The translations under genes were made by a program, and so were the position numbers. Below, piece by piece: positions 1 through 10,243 of a DNA stretch of 64,000 nt. Source of the stretch: Ostreococcus lucimarinus CCE9901 (taxonomy: Eukaryota; Chlorophyta; Mamiellophyceae; Mamiellales; Bathycoccaceae). The notes beneath the pieces are model-generated. The model was given only the letters and a program-made list of their open reading frames with translations, ran no database searches and was not told where the DNA came from. The stretch is from contig NC_009365.1 in the NCBI RefSeq assembly GCF_000092065.1, positions 1 to 64,000 of the forward strand. Reading direction: 5' to 3'. Each line of letters opens with the position of its first letter. Within the stretch, counting starts at the first letter, position 1.

Positions 1-131
1 CTAAACCCTAAACCCTAAACCCTAAACCCTAAACCCTAAACCCTAAACCCTAAACCCTAAACCCTAAACCCTAAACCCTAAACCCTAAACCCTAAACCCT
101 AAACCCTAAACCCTAAACCCTAAACCCTAAA
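1..131. repeat. Telomere, (CCCTAAA)n
   Basis: About 18 uninterrupted copies of the seven-base unit CCCTAAA run from the first base. This is the Arabidopsis-type telomere also used by green algae such as Ostreococcus. The C-rich strand reads inward from base 1, as expected for the left end of a chromosome. It is followed directly by a variant unit (CCGAAACCCTAAA) and subtelomeric repeats, so this is a true chromosome end and not an internal tract. Confidence 0.97.
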
Positions 132-344
132 CCGAAACCCTAAACCCTACGCATGAGGGAGGGAGGCGCTTCGGGAGAAGTGCCGTAACCGACCGACTAG
201 CTAATACTTATTACACCCAACCCTATAAACCCTAAACCCTAAACCCTAAACCGAAACCCTAAACCCTACGCATGAGGGAGGGAGGCGCTTCGGGAGAAGT
301 GCCGTAACCGACCGACTAGCTAATACTTATTACACCCAACCCTA
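132..344. repeat. Subtelomeric direct repeat, two 94-bp copies at 119-bp spacing
   Basis: Positions 132-225 and 251-344 are identical over 94 bp and are separated by another short CCCTAAA tract at 226-250. Each copy starts with CCGAAACCCTAAACCCTAC and continues into non-telomeric sequence. Each contains a perfect hairpin (165-184 and 284-303) with an 8-bp stem, including one G-U pair, closed by a GGGA tetraloop. The core around TTCGGGAGAAG resembles a conserved stem-loop of organellar/bacterial 23S rRNA, but the match is too short to call an rRNA fragment. The arrangement suggests duplication together with telomeric sequence. Confidence 0.85.
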
Positions 345-852
345 GGTTCTCTGGATCGTACTAAACCCTAAAAAGTCACTAGCATTCGCATCCTTCCTGT
401 GCACCTTCACGACACCCTACGGCCAGCACTCGTCGACCAGCACGGCACCGCAGACTTCCCCCTCGACGCTCCGGACGTCTCCGGACTCTTGCGTCAAAGT
501 TCCTTCTTCAGTGTTCGTGTTGGACGACAAACGACCAGTCGTAGTTTGTCCTCTGTGAAAATAATGGAACCCTAAACCCTTCTATTTCTAGCGAGCAATC
601 GTTCATTTTCGGTCCCCGTGTGGTTCACACATGTGTATCTTCACGCGCGCTCGCTCGAGAATGACGCGGGGGCGACGACGGCGACGTGCGAGTAGCGCGA
701 ACACTCGTTACGTTCGTTTATCGTTTTCTTTGCAAATGTGCAAATCAATTTCTAAGTTTCTACGCTTTCGCTCAAGAAGTCGTTCGGTGCTTTCACCATT
801 GACGCTCGTGCGGTGCGACGATTCAACCATTCTAGGTTTCTATGCTGGATGT
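345..852. other. Gene-free subtelomeric stretch
   Basis: No convincing gene is seen here. The stretch is less GC-rich than the rest of the window. It carries isolated telomere-like pieces at about 361-371 and 569-580, which look like remnants of former chromosome ends or insertions of telomeric sequence. A short frame opening with ATG at 631 runs into the 3' end of the next gene, shows no recognisable protein and was not accepted. Confidence 0.6.
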
Positions 853-2499
853 CTACGTGCACTTCGCGAGCTGCCGCCGCACGCCTAACATGGTGATCCA
901 GAAAGCGTCGCCGAAAATACTACCACGATTGTGGTATTGAAAAAATGAATGAACTTTCACGAGCTCTCTGCGCAAAGAATCATAATCAGCGCGGTCGAGA
1001 ATGCTTGGCAAAGTCGCTACGTCGTCTTCGAGCACTCTCACGCTGAATTTCGACCAATCGAAGAGCCAACTGAACGGTAGATCATAGCCGTCCGCGACGA
1101 TCACGGGCACGCACCCAAATGTGATGATGTCGTACAACCGCGCGGTGTGCGCGCGATCGCCGTAGACGTACAGGCAATATTTGCTCTTGGACAGCATCGT
1201 CATGTAGTCTCGCGGCTTGTCTTGTCCGCTCGTACTCAAGTCCCACCCCCGTCCCGCCTCCGCTTGCTTTAAAGTTGGAAACACGACTCGTCGCACGCCA
1301 CCCCGATGCATGGATCCTCGGAACGAAACTTCAATGGTTCTTACGTTCGTCGATTTGAGCGCGCCCATGCGCACGACTTCGCGAGGTAGATGACTCGAAA
1401 TTCCGAACCAGATAGCGACGTGGCGAGCCGGATCAAAACCAGCTTGCACTGCGTTCGCTCTTCTCGCTCTCGCCTCGTCGTCTTTGGCGTCTTCTGAATT
1501 TTGTATCGGCAATTCAGAGTTGCCAGTTATCACCACAGCACCGTGTCGGACTTCGTCATCGGAGGAATCGAACGCCGAGAGTCCGATATCTATATTCGTC
1601 ATGACGACGCGCGCGCACTTTTGTTTGGACGTCCACGCCTCGGCGTTGATCGCTTTCACGCGCTCAATGTCGCGAGATAGTCTATCGCGAATCGCTTGAC
1701 GAATCGCACCGTTGTTGTTCGACCCTTTAGCCGGGCCTGCCATGACGTACGCTTCAGCCGTGAGCAGTCGCTGGAGGTACGGTCTGACGGGGATGAAGAT
1801 CGCCGTCGCGTCCTTGAACGACCGCGTCGCGAATGGACCTCGTTCAATCTCTCGAGCTAGGTAAGTCTCGACGCCGTAACCGCGATTAAACGTTGGTATT
1901 TTTTCTGCGAAGGCGTACTTCAAGCGCGTGACGCGCGGCGTTTTCAACGTGTACAACCGCAAAGTACCAGGCAAATCGTTGAGCGCTTCGCAAAGCGCGC
2001 GCGAATCCGAAAATCCAGATGAGTTCACGTTCAAAGGCCAATACGTGGCGCTGAGCGAGCCTACCGCGATTTCATCGCACATACTTTGCACTCGCCTCAA
2101 ACCAAACTCATCGGGAAACTTCGCCGCGTGCGCGCCGACGCCGTTCCACGCGCTCACGCGTTCTTCGATGGCCCAACGCACGGTGCCGCGACCGGCATCA
2201 ACCACCTTGTAAACTTCTGGCTTCCTCATGTTCGCGTATAGGTCATTCTTCACGCACGCGAACGTCACCAACGCCGTCGTCAACGCAAAAGTAATCCGTC
2301 GAAGGAATGTCGTCCTCGCCGGTGGACGTGCTTTTTTACTCGACACGCGGCGTTCGACGACAGCTTCGATATCATCACCGTCTTCGGCGCGTCTTCGGCG
2401 ATTCATGACCTGCGCCGCGCGCCCGCGGCGACGGAGGAGCGGACGCGCGTTCTGGCGTTCTCTCAAGGTTCTTGGTCTCGCTTTCTCGCTACAGTACAT
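853..2499 (-). CDS. Exostosin-like glycosyltransferase (GT47 family)
   Basis: A 548-residue protein with a basic N-terminus, one hydrophobic segment near residues 68-84 (signal anchor) and a C-terminal exostosin domain. The domain shows the family pattern in which a YCLYVYGD...R.YD segment is followed by ITFGCVPVIVADGYDLPF and a WSKFSVRV..D strand. GT47 enzymes are Golgi type II membrane proteins that add sugars to cell-surface polysaccharides; the donor and acceptor cannot be told here. It is the first gene inside the telomere and is transcribed toward it. An alternative ATG at residue 32 (position 2406) would keep the membrane anchor and leave a longer shared promoter with the divergent deubiquitinase gene. 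The family call is firm; the exact start is not. Confidence 0.85.
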   Translation of the reverse strand: MYCSEKARPRTLRERQNARPLLRRRGRAAQVMNRRRRAEDGDDIEAVVERRVSSKKARPPARTTFLRRITFALTTALVTFACVKNDLYANMRKPEVYKVVDAGRGTVRWAIEERVSAWNGVGAHAAKFPDEFGLRRVQSMCDEIAVGSLSATYWPLNVNSSGFSDSRALCEALNDLPGTLRLYTLKTPRVTRLKYAFAEKIPTFNRGYGVETYLAREIERGPFATRSFKDATAIFIPVRPYLQRLLTAEAYVMAGPAKGSNNNGAIRQAIRDRLSRDIERVKAINAEAWTSKQKCARVVMTNIDIGLSAFDSSDDEVRHGAVVITGNSELPIQNSEDAKDDEARARRANAVQAGFDPARHVAIWFGISSHLPREVVRMGALKSTNVRTIEVSFRGSMHRGGVRRVVFPTLKQAEAGRGWDLSTSGQDKPRDYMTMLSKSKYCLYVYGDRAHTARLYDIITFGCVPVIVADGYDLPFSWLFDWSKFSVRVLEDDVATLPSILDRADYDSLRRELVKVHSFFQYHNRGSIFGDAFWITMLGVRRQLAKCT

Positions 2500-2652
2500 A
2501 CGCGCAAGCGCCGCACAACGCGTCGTGACCTGCGCGTGCGTAGTCAGTCATACGTTCGCCTCGAGCGAAAGAAATCGATAAAGGTTGATTCGTGTGCGAC
2601 AACGCGACCGCGATCGCGCGCGTCGCCTTCCGTCGCGTCCGTTCGCGCGTGC

Positions 2653-4683
2653 ATGGGGAAGAAGCATTCGGGAGCCGCCTTTCAATCGCGGCTGAATCAA
2701 CAGCGACAGCGACAGCCAGCGTCTTCGAATAACGGTGTGAAAGGCTTCGTCGGCGGTACAACAGCGGTGAAAGAACGGCGCGTGCGCTTCGTTCGAGCCA
2801 GAAGACCCGATCGCCCGCTTGTTGACGTCGACTTGCTGCGAAACGTCATCGTTCTGAACGGCGACGTCGCCGCGTTTGAAGACGCCGGAGCGACCATGAT
2901 CGCAGAAACGCATGAGCATCGACGTGGGATGAGCACGAGAGGTAACGACAGAGGTGACGACTTGTACGCGTTGTGCGATGTGCGTATGAAATGGGCCGGC
3001 GCGCGACGAGCGGGCGCGGGGCTGGCCAACCTCGGAAACACGTGCTTTCTGAATTCGGTCCTCCAGTGCTTAACACATACACCGGCGTTGGCGAACTTCG
3101 CGCTGCGCGGAGAGCACAAGAAATATAAAACGGGCGGTTCATTCAACGCTTTGTATGAAATCGGTGAGCACGTGGCTCGGGCGTTGAACTCGAGTGGGAG
3201 AACGATTGCGCCGACGGCGTTGGTGAAGAATTTAAGAGCGCTTTCAAAGACCTTTCGTAAAGGTCGACAGGAAGATGCTCACGAGTTGGCGCGTTGTTTG
3301 TTAGATGCGATGCATAAGAAGTGTGTCGAAGTAGTTAAGCCAAAGATATCGCCGAATTCGGCGCGTGCGGAGACGAGCTTTGTTTGGAAGGTTTTTGGAG
3401 GTCGGCTGCGCTCACAGGTGAATTGTAAGACGTGCGGTCGCAACTCGGAGACGTTCGATCCATTTCTTGACTTATCCTTGGAAGTTGGCCGGGCGAAAAG
3501 TGTATTAGGTGCTTTCAAGATGTTCACGCACACTGAAGTGCTCGACGGTGACAACAAGTATAGGTGCGAAGGCAAAAGCGCGAATTCAAAGAGTCACTTG
3601 ACGAAGGCTTCGAAGCAGTTCACGGTGAATCAGGCACCAAACGTGCTCGCGTTACAGTTGAAGAGGTTTGCATACGTGCCTTTCGGGAGAGGAAAGCTGA
3701 ATCATTTCGTTGAGTACCCTCTGGAGCTCGATATCACGCCATACACTTCAGACGAAGGTCTTACGTCGAGAGGAAAGGCAGTTTACGATTTGTACGGCGT
3801 GCTCGTGCACGCGGGTAACAGCTCAAATAGCGGTCATTATTACTGTTTTGTCAAGGTGGCAACGGGAACTTGGTGCTTGATGGATGACGATGAAATTACC
3901 TCAGTGAGTGAAAAAGTGGTGCTCAAGCAGCAAGCGTATTTACTCTTTTATGCTCGCCGCGACGCGCCTGGAACGTTTGAGGAAGAATCAACGACGGCGA
4001 TTCATCAAAATATTCCAGACTTAACGAAGAAAGCTGCGGCGGCGCAAAAGGAACAAAAGGCGAAGCAGAAGATGAAAAAGAAGTCCATCGAAGCCGAAGT
4101 TGTGCCGAAGCGAAAGGTTGAGCCGAAGCGAAAGGTTGAGCCTCCGCCACTGCCTCGTCAATCGGAAGTGCGAAAACTACACGAAAAGGGTAGAGAAAAG
4201 AAGAGGCTGCGCGCATCTGCGTCACCGATCGGAAAATCTATTCGAGCGGGGCGCAGTAAGTCGCCTTCGGTGCGCAGTGCGTTCGATTCAGCCAAGCGCG
4301 CGTTATTGCATCGTCGATTGAAACGATTGAGCGTCGGCGTTACCCTCGAAGATATTCCGAGCGTATCGCTCGATTCTCCCGTGAGAACTCGGAACGCGAA
4401 GAAGTATGTGAGTGGCGGTTTCAAAGTGAAGGAGTGGATCGAAAATATGCCTTCTACGAAATGGGAAGATTGCGACGACGACGATGACGAGCGCGAGAGT
4501 GATCAAGGTGGCTTCAAGAAGGCGGCGACGGCGAAACGCTTGCGTCGCGAATACGATCAGTTCGACGAGGAATACGACCGCGGTAAGCTACCCAAACACA
4601 AACGTAGAAAAGCTAAAGGCGTAAAAGCGCCGCCTATGCCTCGAAAATCGAATCCATTTCAGCGTCGCTCAAAGTCTAGGTAG
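2653..4683 (+). CDS. Ubiquitin carboxyl-terminal hydrolase (USP/UBP family)
   Basis: A 676-residue USP-type cysteine protease that removes ubiquitin from proteins. The Cys box GLANLGNTCFLNS places the nucleophile at about Cys131. The His box (HAGNSSNSGHYYCFVK) places the catalytic His at about residue 395, followed by a WCLMDDD strand carrying the third active-site acid. A CxxC pair in the fingers region (VNCKTCG) is present. The catalytic core occupies about residues 120-435. The tail is Lys/Arg-rich with a repeated PKRKVE motif and an acidic stretch, a layout similar to USP36/UBP16-type nuclear or nucleolar enzymes. The frame is open upstream to 2536 but begins there with GTG; the first ATG is at 2653, leaving about 150 bp to the divergent GT47 gene. 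It converges on the sulfotransferase gene with 45 bp between stops. Confidence 0.9.
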   Translation: MGKKHSGAAFQSRLNQQRQRQPASSNNGVKGFVGGTTAVKERRVRFVRARRPDRPLVDVDLLRNVIVLNGDVAAFEDAGATMIAETHEHRRGMSTRGNDRGDDLYALCDVRMKWAGARRAGAGLANLGNTCFLNSVLQCLTHTPALANFALRGEHKKYKTGGSFNALYEIGEHVARALNSSGRTIAPTALVKNLRALSKTFRKGRQEDAHELARCLLDAMHKKCVEVVKPKISPNSARAETSFVWKVFGGRLRSQVNCKTCGRNSETFDPFLDLSLEVGRAKSVLGAFKMFTHTEVLDGDNKYRCEGKSANSKSHLTKASKQFTVNQAPNVLALQLKRFAYVPFGRGKLNHFVEYPLELDITPYTSDEGLTSRGKAVYDLYGVLVHAGNSSNSGHYYCFVKVATGTWCLMDDDEITSVSEKVVLKQQAYLLFYARRDAPGTFEEESTTAIHQNIPDLTKKAAAAQKEQKAKQKMKKKSIEAEVVPKRKVEPKRKVEPPPLPRQSEVRKLHEKGREKKRLRASASPIGKSIRAGRSKSPSVRSAFDSAKRALLHRRLKRLSVGVTLEDIPSVSLDSPVRTRNAKKYVSGGFKVKEWIENMPSTKWEDCDDDDDERESDQGGFKKAATAKRLRREYDQFDEEYDRGKLPKHKRRKAKGVKAPPMPRKSNPFQRRSKSR

Positions 4684-4728
4684 TTGTGTAGTCGGTGCTG
4701 TTTTGCTGTTTTCGCGCTTTGCTACAAC

Positions 4729-6723
4729 TCAACTCGCCGTGTCATCTACTTCGGCCTCGTTTCGGGCCTCATTCGCGCCAGATTCGGCGCTCGAAGTGTC
4801 GAAATCTTTTCTAGGCAAGCGCTCGAGCGGCTCGGTCGCGTCGTCGCGCGCGAACGCGCGCACGCGCGCGTCAAATAGGCGATTCGCGAACGCCCACAAT
4901 TCGTAATCGAGAAAATTCAACTCGTCGACGCGAGCGATGACGCGCTGAGAAATTCTCTTCCGTCCGCTTGAACTGAAAGTCTCGTACGTACCGTCGATGC
5001 GATCAGTGATGTGTTTGAGAGCGTTTTTACGCAGTCGCTTGTACTTGGCGAACTGATTCGCCTCGCACACGCGATACTGCTCGCCGACGTTTCGTCGCAC
5101 GTTCTTCGATCGTTTCACCGTCGTCCCGGAATCGGGTTTGCAGTCGATAAACACCCCGAAAGCACTGACCTCGAACGATCCGTAGGTCTCATCCGTATTA
5201 ACGTTTGGTGCGATGAGCGTCTCGAAGGCTTTATGACGTTCCAGGACTGCGAACAACGCTCGAGCGGATTCTGGTACGTCGTCGTAAGACGCCTCTGCAG
5301 AATCCTCCCCACCTTGACTATCTACGCGTCGCGTGAACGCGACGGTCATGATGTGAAACCCTTCAAAATTCTTTGTCCAGTCGTCATCGCTATCCATGGG
5401 CCAAATCTGCACGTTTGACTTGTCCACGCCACATCTCATGGACACTCCTTCTTCGAGCACCGACGCGTAGCGCTCCCGAAACGACGCTTCTTTCAGCGCT
5501 TCACTTTTGAGCTTGCTAAATCTAAATGAAAACCCCACCACATCCACGCAATCGCTCGCGTCATCGCTTTTGAACGAGGTCCCAACCTTGGAAATTCGAC
5601 TTTTAACGTTTTGAGCGTCGATTTGAGTCGGATCGGCAAAGTTTGCGTTTGCGCTGAGCGGCAAATCGAGCTGTCGCGCGGCTAATTCTATGGACTCGTC
5701 AAGTCGCTCGTGCAGAGCCAGTACGTCCACCTCGTGCTCTAGACGTTCTTTCGCGTAATCCATCATCATTTTGGATGCTTTTGTACCTCGCCAAAGCGCG
5801 CACTCCCGCAATTCAGCCGCTCGAGGTTCCACCGCGTCGTCGGTGTTATTCGTCAACCCGAGCAATTGGAAGAACTGTCCATTGTGAATGTCGTCGTGAA
5901 CCATCTTCATTTCCGCCCAATCTTCGAACGGCGTATACAATGCATTATCGTATACGTTTGAAATCGAGAGTTCGTTTCGCCCATCCGCATTCACGGCGTC
6001 GTCGTAAGATCGCAGCTCGTCGTCCATGAAGCGCGTCAACACGCTCCAAGGCCAAACATCTCGCGTCTGCACACGCGTCGTGTTCACTGGCTCTTTCCCG
6101 AAACTTCTCGCCGCGACTTCGATCGAAAATTCGTACGACGATAGCGCGCGTGCTGACGGCTTCCGTAGCATGGTCACGACGCGCGGTTGTTCCGTAAACC
6201 GTTCAATCAAGCTGTAGTCATCGTGCGTCGCTAAAAACTCGCACGTTGGCTCGCGGGGATCGATTCTGAGTCCTGTGTACTGATTTCCGCAGAGTTCGTG
6301 ATCCTTAAAAGACGGTTTCAAGAAGCACCAATGAAAGCTCCGTCCCGCCGTCCTCGGAATGTGAAGAAAGTATAAAAATCGTCGTTGCGCGTCGTCGTCG
6401 CGAGCTCGCACTCTGCGCTCGTGCGCACCCCTCTGCTCATCGATCCATGACGTAGCGAGCTTGTCGCACTCATGCATTTTGCGTCCGCGCATCTTACGAG
6501 GTGTGAACGAAGGCTTCGCCCCGACCTCGAGACTGGCGTCGTCGAGACGCCGCCAGCGCCGCCTCGAGAATATCACCAGCAAGATGCACGCGACGATCGT
6601 GCGCGCGAGCGTGAGCCATCTCGATCCTCGATCGCCGCGAGACAGTGTCGTCTTCGCCCTTCGATCGCTCCGTCGAAAACGATGCGCGTCGCCCGCGGGG
6701 TGTCGACGTTGAAGAGGAAACAT
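4729..6723 (-). CDS. Golgi-type sulfotransferase, membrane-anchored
   Basis: A 664-residue type II membrane protein. A hydrophobic segment lies at about residues 38-53 after a basic N-terminus. The motif FLHIPRTAGRS (about 118-128) fits the PAPS 5'-phosphosulfate-binding loop of carbohydrate sulfotransferases, and VVTMLRKPSARALSSYEF (about 182-199) fits the 3'-phosphate-binding segment with its conserved Arg and Ser. Such enzymes move sulfate from PAPS to glycans in the Golgi lumen. The remainder (about 200-664) aligns with nothing I recognise and is longer than a minimal sulfotransferase domain. Its position one gene away from a GT47 glycosyltransferase suggests a shared role in cell-surface polysaccharide synthesis, which is inference. 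The start is an ATG at 6721-6723. Confidence 0.75.
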   Translation of the reverse strand: MFPLQRRHPAGDAHRFRRSDRRAKTTLSRGDRGSRWLTLARTIVACILLVIFSRRRWRRLDDASLEVGAKPSFTPRKMRGRKMHECDKLATSWIDEQRGAHERRVRARDDDAQRRFLYFLHIPRTAGRSFHWCFLKPSFKDHELCGNQYTGLRIDPREPTCEFLATHDDYSLIERFTEQPRVVTMLRKPSARALSSYEFSIEVAARSFGKEPVNTTRVQTRDVWPWSVLTRFMDDELRSYDDAVNADGRNELSISNVYDNALYTPFEDWAEMKMVHDDIHNGQFFQLLGLTNNTDDAVEPRAAELRECALWRGTKASKMMMDYAKERLEHEVDVLALHERLDESIELAARQLDLPLSANANFADPTQIDAQNVKSRISKVGTSFKSDDASDCVDVVGFSFRFSKLKSEALKEASFRERYASVLEEGVSMRCGVDKSNVQIWPMDSDDDWTKNFEGFHIMTVAFTRRVDSQGGEDSAEASYDDVPESARALFAVLERHKAFETLIAPNVNTDETYGSFEVSAFGVFIDCKPDSGTTVKRSKNVRRNVGEQYRVCEANQFAKYKRLRKNALKHITDRIDGTYETFSSSGRKRISQRVIARVDELNFLDYELWAFANRLFDARVRAFARDDATEPLERLPRKDFDTSSAESGANEARNEAEVDDTAS

Positions 6724-6983
6724 TCGCGAGGTGGAACCGAACCGAAGTCAACCGGTCGCTTCGACGCGATCGATCGATCGAACGACGGCCGTCGCGCGAT
6801 CGCAGTTTGTTCGGCGCGTCGTTATCGTCGCGTTCGCCGTCGATCGAGCGTCGCGTTCACGACCGCTATCGAGTATTTCGCTCTCGTCGTCATCGGCATC
6901 GCGCCATCTCGCGCGCGCATCTGACGCCGCGGTCACACCGCCGCTCACCGCCGCGCGCGGCGACGTCATCGCCGTGCGAGAGT

Positions 6984-7274
6984 ATGGACGGCGAAAGCGG
7001 CGTGTCGACGCGCCAGGAAGACGTCCGCGGCGCGGCGTCGACTCGAAACGGAGGGGATCGCGCGAGCATGGCTGGTGCGCACTCGGCCGACGTGGTCGCG
7101 CGCGCGTTGGCGCTCGCGGCTGAAGCGCGCGGTGATGGCGAGCGAAAACGAACGAACGCGTTGTTGGAAGGCGCGCTGAAGCAGTACGTGAGCGAACTGG
7201 ACGAGTTTAGAGCGGTGTGCGAACGACTGAAGGAACGCGAGACGGCTGGCGGCGGCGCGGCGACGACGAATTGA
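6984..7274 (+). CDS. Small hypothetical helical protein
   Basis: An ATG at 6984 opens a 96-residue frame ending just before the convergent FZL gene. The first 30 residues are low-complexity; the rest (about 33-88) is rich in Ala, Glu, Arg and Leu with a pattern suiting one long amphipathic helix, like small subunits of larger complexes. I do not recognise the family. The frame is open much further upstream but only with a GTG start. The gap between the sulfotransferase start (6723) and the FZL stop (7442) is long for this genome, which supports a gene being here, but coding status is uncertain. Confidence 0.35.
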   Translation: MDGESGVSTRQEDVRGAASTRNGGDRASMAGAHSADVVARALALAAEARGDGERKRTNALLEGALKQYVSELDEFRAVCERLKERETAGGGAATTN

Positions 7275-7441
7275 ATTCGAAGACACGTCGCGCGTCGCGA
7301 GCGTGGCTCTACAGCGGCGATACCGTGTAATAACAATAAAGTTAGACGACGCCCGCGTGCTCCGTTCGCGCCGTCGCCGTCCCTGGCGATGGCGAACTCG
7401 GCACGGATCGACGAACTGCTATCTGTCGGCCGAAATATGGC

Positions 7442-10170
7442 TTACAAATTGGCGACATCGCGCATGATGTCATCTAAAGATTTTTTTAGCGAGCGACGCG
7501 CGTCGAGACATTCAGCGACGCGAGACGCTTCTGCGCGCGCGGCGGCTTCCCACGGAGCGCAAATCGCAGCGATGCTTTGAGTCACTTGACCCACTTCCTT
7601 TGTGCACTCGGTCTCCATCGACCCCTCCAGCTCGTTCAGGAACGTTTCAGCGGTGCGGCGAATTTTCGCCTTGGTCTCGCCTCGCTTGAGCGGAAGTGAC
7701 AAGACGGATATGTATGCGCCAGCGAGCGCGAGCGCGTACACCAACACGTCTTCCGAGAAAGAGTTCATGTACCCGGTGGCGAAGAACGCGACAACGAAAG
7801 CCGCTCCAGCAGAGCCAATCGTTGAATTCACCGCACCTCGAATCGATTCGTCGAGCATTCTCGCCGCAGAATCGTGATCGAAACTCGTCACCACGTCCAT
7901 GCTTGCCTTGCTAGATGCGGCGATATTTTCGCCGGCGTCGTCAGCGTCCCATTGCGCGGAGAGACGGGCGAGGGAAGTGTCGAACCCGCGCGCCTCGACG
8001 GCATCAGCGTACGCTTTGAGTTGCGTCTCATTGTTTCGTTTCAACCACGCCGAAAACTCTCGAACTGAGGCGCTGAGCTTTTCCTCGGAATCGCCCAACA
8101 CGGTGGACTTGTATCGCGACTCGACCGAGCTCGGGCCCGAACCTAAGATGTACGTGCTGAACAGAGATGCGGCGTTGGACAATCGAAGAGACTCGTCTAC
8201 GATCTTCTCTGCGCGCTTTGCCGCCGCTTGCACGACCTCGCGCGCGGCCGCTCGCTGCGCCGCCGCGTCGGTAATCATTTCTTGTCGGTAGCTCTCCATT
8301 TGTGACGTGACCCCCGTCGCCATCGCGACTTCAGACTTTGCTTCCTCGTCTTCTCCTTCTAGAATTTGTTCAGCGGCATTGAGCAAGAGCTCGCTCACGT
8401 TGAGTGGCGTCGAGAGTTTAAGCCGCAGTGCTTCCCCAGCACGCTCGCCCGATCCCCCCAAGAATGACATAACGTAATCTTCAAACTTTCCGAAGCCGCT
8501 TTCGACGAACGCGCGCGAGTTGGCGTAGTTTGACGAATCCGCCTTCTTCGCCTTGAGAGCGTTTCTCGAGCTCACGGGAAGCACCGCGGGATCGCTCACA
8601 CTGAGCAACCGCGTCGCGTTCTCTTTGACAAACGCCACCACTTCGTCCACGTCTCCAAGATCGGAGAGTAAATCCGTCTTGTTCACCACGAAGACGACCT
8701 TTTTCCCCCACTTGCGAATATACGTCAAAAACTTGACCTCGCTCTCTGTCATGGGTCGATCGGCGGACAAGACGAAGAGCACTAAATCGGCGCGCGGCAC
8801 AAATTCTTCCGTCAAGCGCTGCTGGCGTTGCAGAATCACATTCGTGCCGGGCGTGTCCACGATTCTCATCTGCTGTAAGAGCTCGGCGGGAATGCCGACG
8901 TTGAAGAAGCCGTCTTCGGTTTGCTCTCGCGACTTTTTCGAAGAGTATCGCAACACCGCGATTTCGTTTGTCGTCGGAAGAATGCCTTCCGCGACGAATT
9001 TGTCGCCGAGCATAGCGTTGATGACAGAAGACTTACCCGCGTTGAATTCGCCGCAAATGACGACGAGAAACAAGTCTTCCAAACCTTTGCGCGCTTCGGC
9101 GAGCAACTTGATCTCGTCCAAATCCGTGCAGTTTTCGCGCAAAAATTTCAAGATTTCCTCCACCAATTGTCGTTCGCGTTCGATCATTTCTTCGCCGTCC
9201 GCACTAACGAGACTGAACTTTTTCGGCGTGACTTGCGGCGCTGACCCGTTCGCGCCCTTCGAATCGCCCAACGCCTCGTAACTTTGTTCCAACGCGTTCG
9301 CCACCGCGCGCACGGCGGACTGTAGTAAAGCCTCATCACCGCTCGCTGGATCTTTAGTGAGATTGCGTATCGTGACCCCATTCGCACCTTTTGCCGCGAG
9401 ATCTTGCAGTGTGGACGAATTCTCGCTCGCCAGGGCGCCGAGACCGTCCGCGGCGTCCACGAAAATCGGCACGCTCACCGACTGGCGAATCGCCTCCAAC
9501 ATCGCGACGTCGCGCACGAGGAGCAAGTCGGCGCCTTCTTTGCTCGCCTTCTCCGCTTCTTCGGCGCTTTCGCTCTCGTGCGCCACGACAGCTGTTTCAG
9601 GGAGCGCTTTTCTGGCCACGACCGTCGGCACGCCGTCATCCGTGAGCACGACGCCGTCCAACTCGGCGCTCGCGGCGATATCCGTTCTGTCCACAATCAA
9701 CACGCACGCTCGTCCACGCACGAGCGTCTTGAGCGTCGTCGCGGCTTCGTACAATTTCTTCCCGGAATTTCCTCCGCCCGTACCGTCGACGCCGTACTCT
9801 CGCAGCGCCACGCACGTCGCTCCCGCGTGTAAAACCGCGTCGACGACCTCCGCGCCTCGCGTCGACGTCGCCTCGTCCACGTCCACGTACGCCAAGAATC
9901 CCGGAATCCGCACCTCGGCCCGTTTCGTCTGCGCGAACAGATCGCGCTGTTGCTTATCACCCGTCGCCGTCGCGTTCCCGCTCAGGCGGTCCAAGAACGC
10001 CCTCGGCGCCGTCGACGATCGCGCGCGCGTCGATGGATGATAAAGATGCGCGCGTCGTGGACGACGTCGCGTCTGCGTCGCGTGCGCGCGCGCGCGCGCG
10101 TCGATCGAAGGCACCGCGCGCGTCATCACGGATCGCATCGTTCTTCGTCCTCGTCCACTCGACGACCGCG

Positions 10171-10206
<36 letters not shown>

Positions 10207-10243
10207 GGGACGACCGAAGCGCCATCGCCGTCGCCCCGGCCAT
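7442..10243 (-). CDS. FZL: FZL-like plastid dynamin-family GTPase with thiamine-phosphate-synthase-like domain
   Basis: A 933-residue protein. Residues 1 to about 95 are Thr/Arg/Ala-rich and look like a plastid transit peptide, including a 12-Thr tract. Residues about 110-320 form a TMP-synthase/TenI-like barrel domain. A large GTPase domain follows: P-loop GEFNAGKSS at about 398-406, then DTPGTN and NKTD motifs. Hydrophobic segments at about 815-860 fit the membrane-inserting paddle of bacterial dynamin-like proteins and Arabidopsis FZL. FZL acts in thylakoid and chloroplast membrane organisation. The fused N-terminal barrel is also reported for plant FZL, so the fusion is ancestral and not local. 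It shares a 318-bp upstream region with the divergent CBS-domain gene. Confidence 0.9.
10172..10207. repeat. CGT trinucleotide microsatellite
   Basis: Twelve uninterrupted trinucleotides encode the poly-Thr tract near the N-terminus of the FZL-like protein on the minus strand. Similar short triplet runs occur elsewhere in the window in transit-peptide-like regions. Confidence 0.9.

Noticed and set aside
132-344. Organellar rRNA gene fragment in the subtelomere
   Set aside because: Only an 11-12 base core and the hairpin match; the flanking sequence does not, so only the resemblance is reported.
631-888. Plus-strand 85-residue frame beside the telomere
   Set aside because: Overlaps the 3' end of the GT47 gene, is Arg/Ser-rich and resembles no family.
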